NCBI GenBank assembly: GCA_003667865.1 | Contig: CP033051.1 | Span: forward strand, 4,471,001 to 4,535,000 | Direction: 5' to 3' | Length of the DNA: 64,000 nt | Source of the DNA: Rossellomorea marisflavi | GTDB lineage: Bacteria; Bacillota; Bacilli; Bacillales; Bacillaceae_B | In this document: one piece after another, positions 9,201-17,735 of the stretch | Numbering within the stretch: position 1 is the stretch's first letter | Layout of the letters: each line of letters starts with the position of its first letter | Notes under the pieces: generated by a model | Seen by the model: the letters and a program-made list of their open reading frames with translations, nothing else | Told to the model about the DNA's origin: nothing | Database searches by the model: none | Translations under genes and position numbers: made by a program

Positions 9201-9735
9201 GATCATAGTAATTTCTGAAAAAACTTAGAATGTTATTAGACAATGGGAGGAAAAACCAACTGTTATTGCTATAAAACATCACATTTCTAAGTCCACGATA
9301 CTCATACTGCGCAAAATACTGCTGTAACACTCCATTATTCTTAAAGCTATTTCTATCAATGAAAACAGGCTGTCCTTTTTCAATAAAGTCACTAATTATT
9401 TCTTTTGCCTTTAGGTGTGTAATATCATTTTTGATATTTTTAGTATCATGATTTTGGTTTCGGACCTCTCCTTCATTATAAGGTCCTTCTCCGATAACAA
9501 TCGCATCATAGACTCCATCTAGCTCCGAACGCATCGCGACAAATTTCTTCATCGACATCGTAGTCACTTTAACATTACTAAGACTACGAATATCACTTGG
9601 AAAATCCGAACTTCCATCTGCTGTAATTTCTAAGAAATGTCTAAAAATCGTTTGTTCATTAGCTTTTGCTTGGTCTAGAGGTATAAGTGGAATCAGTAAG
9701 AGTATCGACAAAAAAATGAAAGATATTTTTCTCAT
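6277..9735 (-). CDS. large secreted DUF5057-like protein with Ig-like repeats
   Basis: 1152 residues with a Sec signal peptide (MRKISFIFLSILLLIPLIPL..AKA). The N-terminal half has two alpha/beta segments that read like a ThuA/class-I amidotransferase-type fold (YDAIVIGEGPYNEG.. about 80-140; YDMVIFGFADVYNN.. about 380-440; GSVTYSGTGHTNSHFP near 520). This architecture matches what I know as DUF5057, function unknown. Next come an Ig-like domain after HAPVLTVLSPANN, a DUF11-like adhesin segment, and about four Big_2-type repeats (IKSVDLSDT.., IEAIQLENIEVYVGEE.., IESITISPSEVYL..). There is no LPXTG or SLH motif. ATG 9735 was chosen because GGAGGGG lies 10 nt upstream; the longer TTG start at 9759 would swallow that site. 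Confidence 0.75.
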   Translation of the reverse strand: MRKISFIFLSILLLIPLIPLDQAKANEQTIFRHFLEITADGSSDFPSDIRSLSNVKVTTMSMKKFVAMRSELDGVYDAIVIGEGPYNEGEVRNQNHDTKNIKNDITHLKAKEIISDFIEKGQPVFIDRNSFKNNGVLQQYFAQYEYRGLRNVMFYSNNSWFFLPLSNNILSFFRNYYDPKPTFELVTSPKDLGTGHKYKRNETINYKLNILYPTDVQKQNLKLRLYIDMNFDDQFDSSEVVKEQNVDSSSPTISYKLPLGFSGIRNWKVELLEVKQGGYTLTDFKKGTFLFQDRQIDIKVLQVMKNGVDSSLTNSQRMTQSFLSDSGMYKIDVIPTYFDTFNKSKRDLSNDNKKYSHESINGSYDMVIFGFADVYNNATLNANSVRSLQEYLKSEQSIMFTHDTIYGSNNVWVNNFMDATGQQAPQTNLGLNAPNRSTSTKKVNDGMMTRYPYLLDDNVQIASTHNQYYTLNLEDENVIPWYNIIGSNRDEYDSWNHYYTYSKGSVTYSGTGHTNSHFPIEEQKLFVNTMYRAFLGSNHAPVLTVLSPANNAEIPSNQKIALAYTLEDFDLQDQLLDTEVYVNGKLAYQENNVRNGKTINAMLDHGIAKSGEVDIKIVARDKSGAEIIKELTVYVYENENLLEVSRSLVPAKDLYKVEEEVIEIKYDIKPKDFDPIKSERFENELVIENMEFSETLPPNVEIVELPEGLTASGSLKEGYTITGTPITVTYKKNGEIYTADEEAFSIKVKAMESGTHILTNSAVSYSDFYDQSFESSFNTITIAAQRPIKSVDLSDTIIIDRGLTRNLEASGDFVIHPEDAAVQEIIWSEDSDNSIIKVSEDGVIQAVKSGTAILTVKVKDAFGTEIIKKSKVTVRVPIEAIQLENIEVYVGEEATIPITVTPTDATSSIEFTINNPDIATVNNGKTIHGKKAGETKLTAVGIKSDGTKVIAEAVVKVISKDIESITISPSEVYLMKNEIYKDFNITILPEAAKDQKLIWESADSTIVEVVKPGEIRAVRSGQTTIKVSAENSTVYQTVTVYVTTPLADAYFTEDVIDIEKGDQYDLSTLVKYTPADASDVTMAFSIEEAEDEAYINLSTSGVVEGVLLGEATVRVTVTGLDENRNKVDIIDTIKVRVVKQDSQNGDRESDVY

Positions 9736-9950
9736 TAGGGACCGTCCCCTCCGGTTCAATAAGTAATTACTACTATTATATCAACATCTTAAACTACTTA
9801 ATAGTCATAGTATCGCCCTTTTTCATGACTTTTTTACTGTTTTGTAAAAAAATATAAGAAAATTACAAAATATATCATATTTTTACATTTTTAACCTAAA
9901 AATAATCTGTAATATGTCTATCGTTATCTATCACCATTTATTTCCATATA

Positions 9951-9981
9951 AAAAGCCAATAGAAGTCCACCTCTATTGGCT
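9951..9981 (-). terminator. Rho-independent terminator after the GGDEF gene
   Basis: Perfect 10-bp stem AGCCAATAGA / TCTATTGGCT, 8-nt loop, T-run on the minus strand. It overlaps the stop codon of the cyclase gene. Confidence 0.85.
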
Positions 9982-11687
9982 TATGATTTCACATATTGTG
10001 CAACACGATTTCGCCCTGCCTGCTTTGCACCGGTATAAAGGGCTCTGTCGGCATGACGAATAAGAGCAAGAGCATCATCTGCATCTTCAGGAGCTGATGC
10101 TACTCCAATACTAGCGGTAATCGTAACCATTAGTTCTCTTCGCTCCAGGTCTAAATCGCTATGCAGTATAAATGGGTATTCGGCAATGCCTATTCGAATG
10201 TCTTCTGCCACATCCATAGCATCTGAACGAATTATATTTGGTAGCAGGATGACAAACTCCTCCCCACCATAACGTGCGACAGTACCTCTGGATCCAATAA
10301 TCCTTTTTAAGCGTTGCGCAAGTTCTGTTAAAATTTCGTTTCCACTTTGATGACCATACGTATCGTTCACTGATTTAAAATGATCTATATCTAGCATGAT
10401 CAAAGATAAACATTGTCTCTTCCCAACCTGTAAGTGATTAAATTCCTCGAATAGAATTTCTTCAAAGTATCGATAATTGTAAAGCTTTGTTAATCCACAA
10501 AGCTCACTATTCAGTTTGGTTTTTTCGTAGTGTCTTGCATTTTCAATGGCGACTCCAAAGTATGAGCAAAGCATATCGACAATCATTAATTGATATTTTT
10601 CATACGCTCTTTTTTTCGTTGATGCGAGTAATAATATCCCTCGTACCTTTTGACTTCTTACGATTGGTACACAAATGACACTCTCAACATCTTCTGGCAT
10701 ATAGCCTTGTACAATATCAACCCACTCTGATTTTGTACGGTACAAGGTAGATACTCCTGTCCTCCATACCAAGCCGCTTATTCCCTCTCCCTTTTGAATT
10801 GGAGGGATACTATTTGGCTGTTTCATTCCTTTTTCTACTCTTCTTAGTAACACAAGATGATCATCCTGTACATCCAAGATATAAGCATAATCTACTGGTA
10901 GTGTTGCTGTTATTTTTTTGATAAAAAGCTCTAGTACTTCATTTACTTGTAAGCTCTCGGTAAGCTGATGTCCGATTTCTACTGCCTTTTGCAGATAATG
11001 ATTGATTTTTTCAGTAGCATTGTACCTTCGAAGGATAATTGATACCGTAATAAAAGGAATTCCTATAAAGATTATTGCCAAGAAACCAAGTCCGCCTGAT
11101 AAGTAATAAAGAGCTAATGATAAGGGAAACATCACCATATTCGAGATAAAATCAAATTGTAAATCATCACTAATGAACTTATAGTCTCGATTTAAGAATC
11201 GGTACACCAATACTAGTACACATTGATTCACAAGCACAGAAACAACTTGATAAATTAAGATAGGAATAAACACGCTATTTAAAGGCTGTTCTCCAAACTC
11301 GCCGCCTACTTGTATATAAACGAGACCACTTATAAGCGATACAAAAAAGAACATTGTTGAGTTTAATGGGAAACGATACCATTCACTCTTGGTTACTCTT
11401 ATACGTAATAGTAATGGTATGATCGCAAACTGCATGAGGACAATTTCCAAAAACAGCCCGTACCGAACCAGTGCTACTATACTTAGCCATTGAATTAAAA
11501 AGACTGGTGTTCCATTTATTACAATTGGCACAGTTGCCATTAAGGTTGCAAAAACAAACAAGCTAAGTACGGTATAAATATTATCTATTTGCGGAGGAAA
11601 GAAGTGGTATGTTATAAAAAGGCTTGGAAGAACAATAACTGCCCATGAGAATAATATAAAATGCTTTTTGCCCTTTGGGATGTCCAT
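9981..11687 (-). CDS. membrane GAF-GGDEF diguanylate cyclase
   Basis: 568 residues. About six to seven TM helices (residues 10-225) form a membrane sensor module. A GAF domain (about 245-390) and a C-terminal GGDEF domain (about 400-565) follow. The active-site loop reads RYGGEEF (about 472-478), with DIDHFKSVNDTYGH upstream, so it should make cyclic di-GMP from two GTP. The I-site RxxD normally a few residues before GG(D/E)EF is absent (RGTV instead), so product inhibition through that site is unlikely. GAAGGAGGAAG precedes the ATG. It sits between folC and the surface-protein genes; control of pili or matrix by c-di-GMP is a reasonable inference. Confidence 0.9.
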   Translation of the reverse strand: MDIPKGKKHFILFSWAVIVLPSLFITYHFFPPQIDNIYTVLSLFVFATLMATVPIVINGTPVFLIQWLSIVALVRYGLFLEIVLMQFAIIPLLLRIRVTKSEWYRFPLNSTMFFFVSLISGLVYIQVGGEFGEQPLNSVFIPILIYQVVSVLVNQCVLVLVYRFLNRDYKFISDDLQFDFISNMVMFPLSLALYYLSGGLGFLAIIFIGIPFITVSIILRRYNATEKINHYLQKAVEIGHQLTESLQVNEVLELFIKKITATLPVDYAYILDVQDDHLVLLRRVEKGMKQPNSIPPIQKGEGISGLVWRTGVSTLYRTKSEWVDIVQGYMPEDVESVICVPIVRSQKVRGILLLASTKKRAYEKYQLMIVDMLCSYFGVAIENARHYEKTKLNSELCGLTKLYNYRYFEEILFEEFNHLQVGKRQCLSLIMLDIDHFKSVNDTYGHQSGNEILTELAQRLKRIIGSRGTVARYGGEEFVILLPNIIRSDAMDVAEDIRIGIAEYPFILHSDLDLERRELMVTITASIGVASAPEDADDALALIRHADRALYTGAKQAGRNRVAQYVKS

Positions 11688-11742
11688 GATTGCCTTCCTC
11701 CTTCTTTCGCCACGGTGCTACATGATTTTACTGTCAATTTTA

Positions 11743-13080
11743 TCAAACCCGACCAGGTCTGTCACCTTTATTTTTTTTATTTTCTAATAATTCGACAACT
11801 CTTGGTTTAGCTTCTGAAATAAAATACAAAGAGCCTGTAATAATTAAGACACTGTTAGGTTCTGCATGATCTAGATACTGTGCAACATAATCAATCCAAT
11901 GATCAGCTATTTGTTTCTCTTGAATGGTACAAAGGTCATATAGCTCCTTAGCTTTAGAGGCTCTAGGATAATTAAAACTTGTAAAGACCATTTTAGAAGC
12001 AACATGCTCCAATTCCTCTACCATAGGACGAAGCTCTTTATCATTTAGAGCTGTAAAAAGAACTGAAACGTTATGATTTGAAAATCGACTCTGAATCGTC
12101 TTTGTTAATGCTTGAATCCCCTCTTTATTATGAGCACCATCAATATATATGTTTGGAATGTGTGAAAGCTTTTCCATTCTTCCTGGCCAATAAGCCTTCT
12201 TTAATCCCGTTTCAATTGAATCTTCCTTTACGTTCAATAGGTCAAGACGATTTAATAGTTCCACTCCACGTATAGCCAACGCAGCATTACGAGTTTGGTG
12301 TTCTCCCACCATGAGAATCTCAAAGCTTCTGTGTAATGATTCTGATTTATAATTGAAAACCTCACCTGATTCTGTGCTTTTTACATGTTCCACAAAAAAG
12401 TTCTTATGCAAAAGATGTAATGGTGATTGATTTTCATTACTTTTTCTCTCAATTACCGCAACAGCTTCATTCTGGTCTACCCCTGAAATTACAGGCACCT
12501 TCTCTTTTATAATCCCTGCTTTTTCAAAAGCGATATCTTCAATTCTATCCCCAAGAAACTGTGTATGATCCATGCCGACATTCGTAATAATGGATAGGAT
12601 TGGTTGAACGACATTTGTTGAATCAAGTCTCCCACCTAACCCTACTTCATATAAAACAATATCGACAGGATGGATTTTAGCAAAATAATAAAAACTCATC
12701 GCTGTGATCACTTCAAATTCAGAAGGTCCACCCAATTCCGTTTTCTCTAGTTCCTCAGCAAGGAGTTTGATGATCGCAACTAATTCTGTAATTTCATCAT
12801 CGGTTGCTGGATTCCCATCTATACTAATCCTCTCATTAAATTGCTCAAAATATGGTGATGTGAACGTCCCAACGGTATAACCTTCTTCACTTAAAATATT
12901 CCTCAGATACGTTACGGTTGATCCCTTCCCATTGGTCCCACCAATATGAATTGCCTTAATGCTTTTGTGAGGGTTTCCTAGCTTTTCAAGAAGCCATTCC
13001 ATCCTACTTAATCCTGGTTTGATTCCTAAGCGTAGCCTAGCATGTATCCATTCAACTGCTTCTCTATACTGTAGACTCAT
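11743..13080 (-). CDS. folC: folylpolyglutamate synthase / dihydrofolate synthase
   Basis: 445 residues, normal length. A Mur-ligase-type ATP-dependent enzyme that adds glutamate to folates, and glutamate to dihydropteroate in the bifunctional type. The P-loop GTNGKGST is near residue 50. The family motifs YEVGLGGRLDSTN (about 140), NVGMDHTQFLG and YIDGAHNKEG are present. It follows valS by 138 nt, the usual Bacillus order (valS-folC). In B. subtilis comC comes next; here the surface locus follows instead. A terminator-like hairpin lies between valS and folC, so expression may be partly uncoupled. Confidence 0.95.
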   Translation of the reverse strand: MSLQYREAVEWIHARLRLGIKPGLSRMEWLLEKLGNPHKSIKAIHIGGTNGKGSTVTYLRNILSEEGYTVGTFTSPYFEQFNERISIDGNPATDDEITELVAIIKLLAEELEKTELGGPSEFEVITAMSFYYFAKIHPVDIVLYEVGLGGRLDSTNVVQPILSIITNVGMDHTQFLGDRIEDIAFEKAGIIKEKVPVISGVDQNEAVAVIERKSNENQSPLHLLHKNFFVEHVKSTESGEVFNYKSESLHRSFEILMVGEHQTRNAALAIRGVELLNRLDLLNVKEDSIETGLKKAYWPGRMEKLSHIPNIYIDGAHNKEGIQALTKTIQSRFSNHNVSVLFTALNDKELRPMVEELEHVASKMVFTSFNYPRASKAKELYDLCTIQEKQIADHWIDYVAQYLDHAEPNSVLIITGSLYFISEAKPRVVELLENKKNKGDRPGRV

Positions 13081-13161
13081 GTCTTCTACACCTCTTTCAA
13101 TGATTCATATGTAAAGGCTTATTTATAAAAGTGAATGATATCCTTACCTCATTTCATTTCT

Positions 13162-13197
13162 AAAGGGCTGACAACCAGTGCATTTGTCAGCCCTTTT
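13162..13197 (-). terminator. hairpin between valS and folC
   Basis: Perfect 13-bp stem AAAGGGCTGACAA / TTGTCAGCCCTTT around a 9-nt loop. The T-tract is stronger on the plus side than the minus, so read-through into folC is possible. Confidence 0.7.
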
Positions 13198-13218
13198 TCT
13201 TTAAGGAGGAAAATAGTT

Positions 13219-15864
13219 TTATAATGTTTTTAACTCTTGTATTCGCGCTTCCACTTTCGCTCTCTTTTCTAAATAATCCTTTTCTTTAGCACGTTCCTCT
13301 TCTACAACACTTTCAGGTGCTTTGCTAGTGAATTTTTCATTATTTAGCTTCCCTTGAACACGTGCCACTTCTTTGTTTAGCTTTTCTAGTTCTTTTGAAA
13401 GACGAGCAACCTCTTCATCAATGTTGATTAGTCCTTCAAGAGGTAAGAAAAGATCTACACCTGTTACAACAGCAGACATTGCTTTTTCTGGTGCTGAGAT
13501 ATCTGTTCCCATTGTTAGCTCTTCTGGGTTACAGAAACGCTCAATGTAGGATTTATTTTTCTCAAGTACAGAAAGTGTTTTTGAATTCGAAGCTTTAAGA
13601 ATTAGCTTAATTTGCTTACTTAAAGGTGTGTTTACTTCTGCACGGATGTTACGAACAGAACGAATGATATCAACTAACAGCTTCATTTCCTCTGCTGCTT
13701 CTTTATCTGTAAACTCATCTTTTACTGTTGGCCAGCTTGCAGTCGTAATAGATTCGCCAGCATGCGGCAAGTTCTGCCATATTTCCTCGGTAATAAATGG
13801 CATGAACGGATGTAAAAGTCTCATCGTTTGATCTAATACATAAGCTAGAATTGAGCGAGTTGTCTTTTTAGCTGCTTCGTCCTCACCATATAGAGGGAGT
13901 TTCGCCATTTCAATATACCAGTCACAGAAATCATCCCAGATAAAGTTATATAGTGCACGCCCTACTTCACCAAACTCGTAGCGATCAGCCAATTTCGTAA
14001 CCGTTTCAATCGTTTCATTTAAACGAGTTAGAATCCATTTATCGGCTACTGACTTTTCACCGCTTAAATCAATTTCTTCGTATGTCATACCACCCATATT
14101 CATTAGTGCAAAACGAGAAGCATTCCATATTTTATTAGCAAAGTTCCATACGGATTCAACCTTTTCAAATGAGAAGCGTAAATCTTGACCAGGTGAGCTA
14201 CCTGTTGATAAGAAATAGCGTAAGGAGTCTGCACCATACTTTGCAATAACATCCATTGGATCTACACCATTTCCTAATGATTTACTCATTTTTCTGCCTT
14301 GATCATCACGAACCAGTCCATGAATTAAAACGTCTTTAAACGGTCTTTCATTTGTAAATTCTAACCCTTGGAAAATCATACGGGATACCCAGAAGCCAAT
14401 AATATCATATCCAGTTACAAGCGTATTTGTAGGATAATAACGTTTGAAATCTTCAGCATCCGTATTCGGCCAGCCCATTGTTGAGAATGGCCATAACGCA
14501 GAGCTAAACCATGTATCAAGTACATCTTCTTCTTGAGTCCAATTTTCAAGATCTGCAGGTGGCTGTTTGTCTACATGAATCTCACCTGTTTCCTTATGAT
14601 ACCAAGCTGGAATTCGGTGTCCCCACCATAGCTGACGTGAAATACACCAATCACGTGTATTCTCCATCCAACGCATATACATTGTTTCAAAACGATCTGG
14701 TACAAAATTCACTTTATTGTCTTTACTTTGTAAGGCCACAGCTTCATCTGCAAGAGGCTGCATTTTTACAAACCATTGTGTTGAAAGATATGGTTCTACA
14801 ACCGCTCCACTTCTCTCTGAATGCCCAACTGAGTGCATATGCTCTTCAATCTTGAATAGCACCCCATCTTCTTGAAGATCCTTTACGATTTGCTTACGGC
14901 ATTCAAAACGGTCCATTCCATTATATTTTCCTGCTTTCACATTCATCGATCCGTCTTCATTCATTACGAGAATTCTTTCGAGATTATGACGGTTACCAAT
15001 TTCAAAGTCATTCGGATCATGTGCAGGAGTGATTTTTACAGCACCTGAACCAAATTCCATATCTACATAATCATCACCAACAATTGGAATCTCTCGTCCA
15101 GTGATTGGTAGAACAACGGTTTTTCCGATTAAGTGCTTGTAACGCTCATCTTCAGGATGAACAGCAACAGCAGTGTCTCCTAGCATGGTTTCAGGACGTG
15201 TTGTCGCAATTTCAATATGTCCTGAACCATCTGCTAATGGATATCTCAGATGATAGAAAGCCCCTTGTACATCTTTATAAATTACCTCAATATCAGAAAG
15301 AGCTGTTTTCGTATGTGGATCCCAGTTGATAATATATTCTCCACGGTATATTAGCCCTTTTTTGTATAAAGTAACGAATACTTCTTGAACAGCATCTGAT
15401 AGCCCTTCATCTAATGTGAAGCGTTCACGACTATAGTCTAAACCAAGACCAAGCTTTGCCCATTGCTGGCGGATATGCTCAGCGTACTCTTCTTTCCACT
15501 TCCAAGTTTCTTCAACAAATGCCGTACGACCTAGATCGTATCGAGTTTTTCCTTCTTCACGTAGCTTCTGCTCGACCTTTGCTTGCGTTGCAATTCCAGC
15601 ATGGTCCATTCCTGGAAGCCATAGTACATCATAGCCTTGCATACGCTTCATTCTTGTTAAAATATCTTGAAGTGTTGTATCCCAAGCGTGACCAAGGTGT
15701 AGCTTCCCTGTTACGTTCGGTGGAGGAATAACAATCGTATAAGGCTCCTTCGTTTCATCACTTGTAGCTTCAAAGTATTTTCCTTCTAGCCACCATTCAT
15801 ACCTTCCCTTTTCAATTGCATTGGGATCGTATTTCGTTGGCATTGTTAATTCTTGTTCACTCAT
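13219..15864 (-). CDS. valS: valyl-tRNA synthetase
   Basis: 881 residues, full length for a bacterial ValRS. It charges tRNA-Val and edits mischarged threonine. HIGH-class motif [15 protein letters not shown] near residue 50, KMSKS ([14 protein letters not shown]) near 530, and a C-terminal coiled coil ([21 protein letters not shown]). Ribosome site GGAGG is 8 nt before ATG. Expression is controlled by the T-box leader immediately upstream and a sigma-A promoter beyond it. Confidence 0.98.
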   Translation of the reverse strand: MSEQELTMPTKYDPNAIEKGRYEWWLEGKYFEATSDETKEPYTIVIPPPNVTGKLHLGHAWDTTLQDILTRMKRMQGYDVLWLPGMDHAGIATQAKVEQKLREEGKTRYDLGRTAFVEETWKWKEEYAEHIRQQWAKLGLGLDYSRERFTLDEGLSDAVQEVFVTLYKKGLIYRGEYIINWDPHTKTALSDIEVIYKDVQGAFYHLRYPLADGSGHIEIATTRPETMLGDTAVAVHPEDERYKHLIGKTVVLPITGREIPIVGDDYVDMEFGSGAVKITPAHDPNDFEIGNRHNLERILVMNEDGSMNVKAGKYNGMDRFECRKQIVKDLQEDGVLFKIEEHMHSVGHSERSGAVVEPYLSTQWFVKMQPLADEAVALQSKDNKVNFVPDRFETMYMRWMENTRDWCISRQLWWGHRIPAWYHKETGEIHVDKQPPADLENWTQEEDVLDTWFSSALWPFSTMGWPNTDAEDFKRYYPTNTLVTGYDIIGFWVSRMIFQGLEFTNERPFKDVLIHGLVRDDQGRKMSKSLGNGVDPMDVIAKYGADSLRYFLSTGSSPGQDLRFSFEKVESVWNFANKIWNASRFALMNMGGMTYEEIDLSGEKSVADKWILTRLNETIETVTKLADRYEFGEVGRALYNFIWDDFCDWYIEMAKLPLYGEDEAAKKTTRSILAYVLDQTMRLLHPFMPFITEEIWQNLPHAGESITTASWPTVKDEFTDKEAAEEMKLLVDIIRSVRNIRAEVNTPLSKQIKLILKASNSKTLSVLEKNKSYIERFCNPEELTMGTDISAPEKAMSAVVTGVDLFLPLEGLINIDEEVARLSKELEKLNKEVARVQGKLNNEKFTSKAPESVVEEERAKEKDYLEKRAKVEARIQELKTL

Positions 15865-15924
15865 CCCTTTTTCCTCCTTACAGTTTTTATGATAGGCATT
15901 TTTATCAATACAGTTAAAAAATAA

Positions 15925-16195
15925 AAAACTCCCTCGTCTCTAAAAGGACGAAGGAGTTCATTTCGCGGTACCACCTTTTTACACAAAGCAAATAAAATAA
16001 CACAATTGCTCTGGCTCTTAATTGCTATAACGGCTCTTCACCGGCTTCTACTACTGTAGTTCATAGAAACAGCTCATGGGCGACCTTCTATTGCTTTTTC
16101 CTAGAAAACCTCTCAGCTAATGGTTTTCCTCTCTTAAGGCAAGTGTCAATATACTCTTCCCATTCTTTGCTTTTGGATGTGATTTAATTTTTATA
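15925..16195 (-). promoter_or_regulatory. T-box riboswitch (tRNA-Val sensing leader of valS)
   Basis: The minus strand contains the invariant T-box sequence aaGGTGGTACCGCG (15962-15975). It is followed by a terminator stem (GAACTCCTTCGTCC / GACGAGGGAGTTTTTT). Upstream is Stem-I-like structure with the GAGAGG K-turn region. A GTA valine triplet lies in the region where the specifier is expected (acaGTAGTAgaag), but I could not fix the specifier loop by eye. Uncharged tRNA binding should stabilise the antiterminator and allow valS transcription. Confidence 0.93.
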
Positions 16196-16201
16196 ATAAG
16201 T

Positions 16202-16230
16202 ATATTATCGAAAAATGAATCTGTTCGCAA
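16202..16230 (-). promoter_or_regulatory. sigma-A promoter of the valS T-box transcript
   Basis: -35 TTGCGA (16225-16230), exactly 17 bp, -10 TAATAT (16202-16207) on the minus strand. The predicted start is near 16195, just ahead of the T-box Stem I. Confidence 0.75.
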
Positions 16231-16346
16231 TCATTATCGCCCTTTTTTTCTTAAAACATTCATAAAAATTTTCTTCAATTGTAAATGACACGAAAAATAG
16301 GGATGAGCATAGACTATCATAAGGACAATAGTTTGGAGGGTTTATG

Positions 16347-16535
16347 ATGAGAAGATACAATCCTTATACATTGCCACCATGGTTACGTAAGTGTAGAGCT
16401 GTCGCAAGACAATTTGTTATCCCATTTTGTATTTTTCAGGGAATCCGTACTCTTTTTCTCCCAACCACTTTTGATGTTTTACTTTTAGCAGTTTTAATCG
16501 CGCTAGCCTGTGCCTTAATATTTGAGTGGATTTAA
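16347..16535 (+). CDS. small membrane protein, 62 aa
   Basis: Not recognised by name. It has a basic N-terminus (MRRYNPYTLPPWLRKCRAV) and two hydrophobic segments (FVIPFCIFQGIRTLFL and VLLLAVLIALACALIF), so it is probably a two-TM small protein. GGAGGG (16335-16340) is 6 nt before ATG 16347; ATG 16344 is also possible. It is divergent from valS and convergent with ysxE. Placement between well-ordered genes and a good ribosome site support it being real. Confidence 0.65.
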   Translation: MRRYNPYTLPPWLRKCRAVARQFVIPFCIFQGIRTLFLPTTFDVLLLAVLIALACALIFEWI

Positions 16536-16536
16536 A

Positions 16537-16582
16537 AAAAGACTGACAATAAAAGGAAACAACCTTCCTTCTGTCAGTCTTT
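16537..16582 (-). terminator. terminator of the spoVID-ysxE unit
   Basis: Stem AAAGACTGACA / TGTCAGTCTTT with an inner AAGGAA/TTCCTT stem, followed on the minus strand by T7. It may serve the convergent small gene weakly. Confidence 0.8.
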
Positions 16583-16601
16583 GAGGTTCTTATAGAGTAG
16601 T

Positions 16602-17648
16602 TTATTCAGCGGCTTCTTCCTTTGCCTTTTCTTCTTGCTCTTTTTTCTTCCTTTCAATCTCTTCTAACTGCATGACAACATATTCTGTATTTTTCATAAA
16701 CCAGTAATATCGTTGAAGCTTTCTAACAAATCGTTGTTCATTACGTTTTTCGACTGGTGTATGATAGTATCTTTCAGTTATTGCGATTAGTGAACTAGGA
16801 TAGGCAAGATAGCTTAAAAATAACTGCATTTCTTCTTTTCGGAAAGAAAAATGCTGAAAATAAACATTTAGCCATTCAAGGCATTCATCATAGGGCTTTG
16901 GATAGTTTTTTAAGGTCCTTGTAAGGAATGGTAACAAGTCATGAAACGGTGCTGCAACCTTTGATCCCTCAAAATTATGCATGTAGCCTTTTCCTCTTTC
17001 ATCAAACAAATAGTGCTCATTGGAGAGCTTACCATGGATGATTACCGTTCGAACTTTTTCATTTTCCTTGGATTCTTCATACCATTCATTAAATTTTCTT
17101 TGCGAATATTTCAATGCCTGAGTAAGCTCATTATAATACATACAAAAGTAGAGTTGAAAAGGAGACATATATTCACTGTTTTCACATTGCTCCACGTACT
17201 CCTCAAGGAATTGCTGTTCTTTTTCCCATCTTGAAGTAAGCATCTCATAATGCTCATTTCGTTCTTCTTTATTTATTTCGACTTCTTTTGAGGACAATGT
17301 GTGCATTCGTGCTAATTCACGGAAGAGCATTTGATTCTTTTCAACTCGATTTTCTTTTTCTTCATTGGCAAGCCAAGGCATGATGTAATATAAACGGTCA
17401 TTTGACCACACAGCATATCTGCCATCCTGCGTCGGGAAAATAGGGACAATATTGTTATAGCCTCGCTGATATAGATAGTGAATGTTTCGAACAAAATCTA
17501 CACCTTTTTTCGTTTCAATCTCCTTTATAGCAAGTGTACCTTTATTCGAGTATACTTTGTGCACCTTACCAAAGGACTCTAGAAAATAAGGTTCCACACC
17601 ATATGGCTGTAAAACGGTTTTTATTGACTCCATTGAATGTTGGACCAT
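16602..17648 (-). CDS. ysxE: spore coat protein, CotS/YsxE family
   Basis: 348 residues related to the CotS/aminoglycoside-phosphotransferase fold. In Bacillus ysxE lies directly downstream of spoVID and encodes a coat-associated protein of the mother cell. The N-lobe-like start is YGVEPYFLESFGKVHKVYSNKG. The loop that carries HGD in active kinases reads VIIHGKLSNEHYLF (about 225), with Lys replacing Asp, which suggests a pseudokinase. A lysine/glutamate-rich tail (ERKKKEQEEKAKEEAAE) ends it. I chose ATG 17648 over GTG 17657 because GGGTG lies 6 nt upstream of the ATG. Confidence 0.85.
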   Translation of the reverse strand: MVQHSMESIKTVLQPYGVEPYFLESFGKVHKVYSNKGTLAIKEIETKKGVDFVRNIHYLYQRGYNNIVPIFPTQDGRYAVWSNDRLYYIMPWLANEEKENRVEKNQMLFRELARMHTLSSKEVEINKEERNEHYEMLTSRWEKEQQFLEEYVEQCENSEYMSPFQLYFCMYYNELTQALKYSQRKFNEWYEESKENEKVRTVIIHGKLSNEHYLFDERGKGYMHNFEGSKVAAPFHDLLPFLTRTLKNYPKPYDECLEWLNVYFQHFSFRKEEMQLFLSYLAYPSSLIAITERYYHTPVEKRNEQRFVRKLQRYYWFMKNTEYVVMQLEEIERKKKEQEEKAKEEAAE

Positions 17649-17681
17649 TACAATCACCCACTATTAAGATTAAATGGAAAC

Positions 17682-17724
17682 GGACTGACCCTATGTATAG
17701 AAAGCAGGGACAGTCCAGGTTTTT
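17682..17724. terminator. hairpin between spoVID and ysxE
   Basis: Stem GGACTGACCCT / AGGGACAGTCC, one mismatch, T-rich on the plus side. As it lies between two minus-strand genes it may be an attenuator or mRNA-processing hairpin. Confidence 0.55.
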
Positions 17725-17735
17725 CATTTTATTTA

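Noticed and set aside
14511-14855. 114-residue frame antisense to valS
   Set aside because: Shadow of the valS coding sequence; no ribosome site or independent signal.
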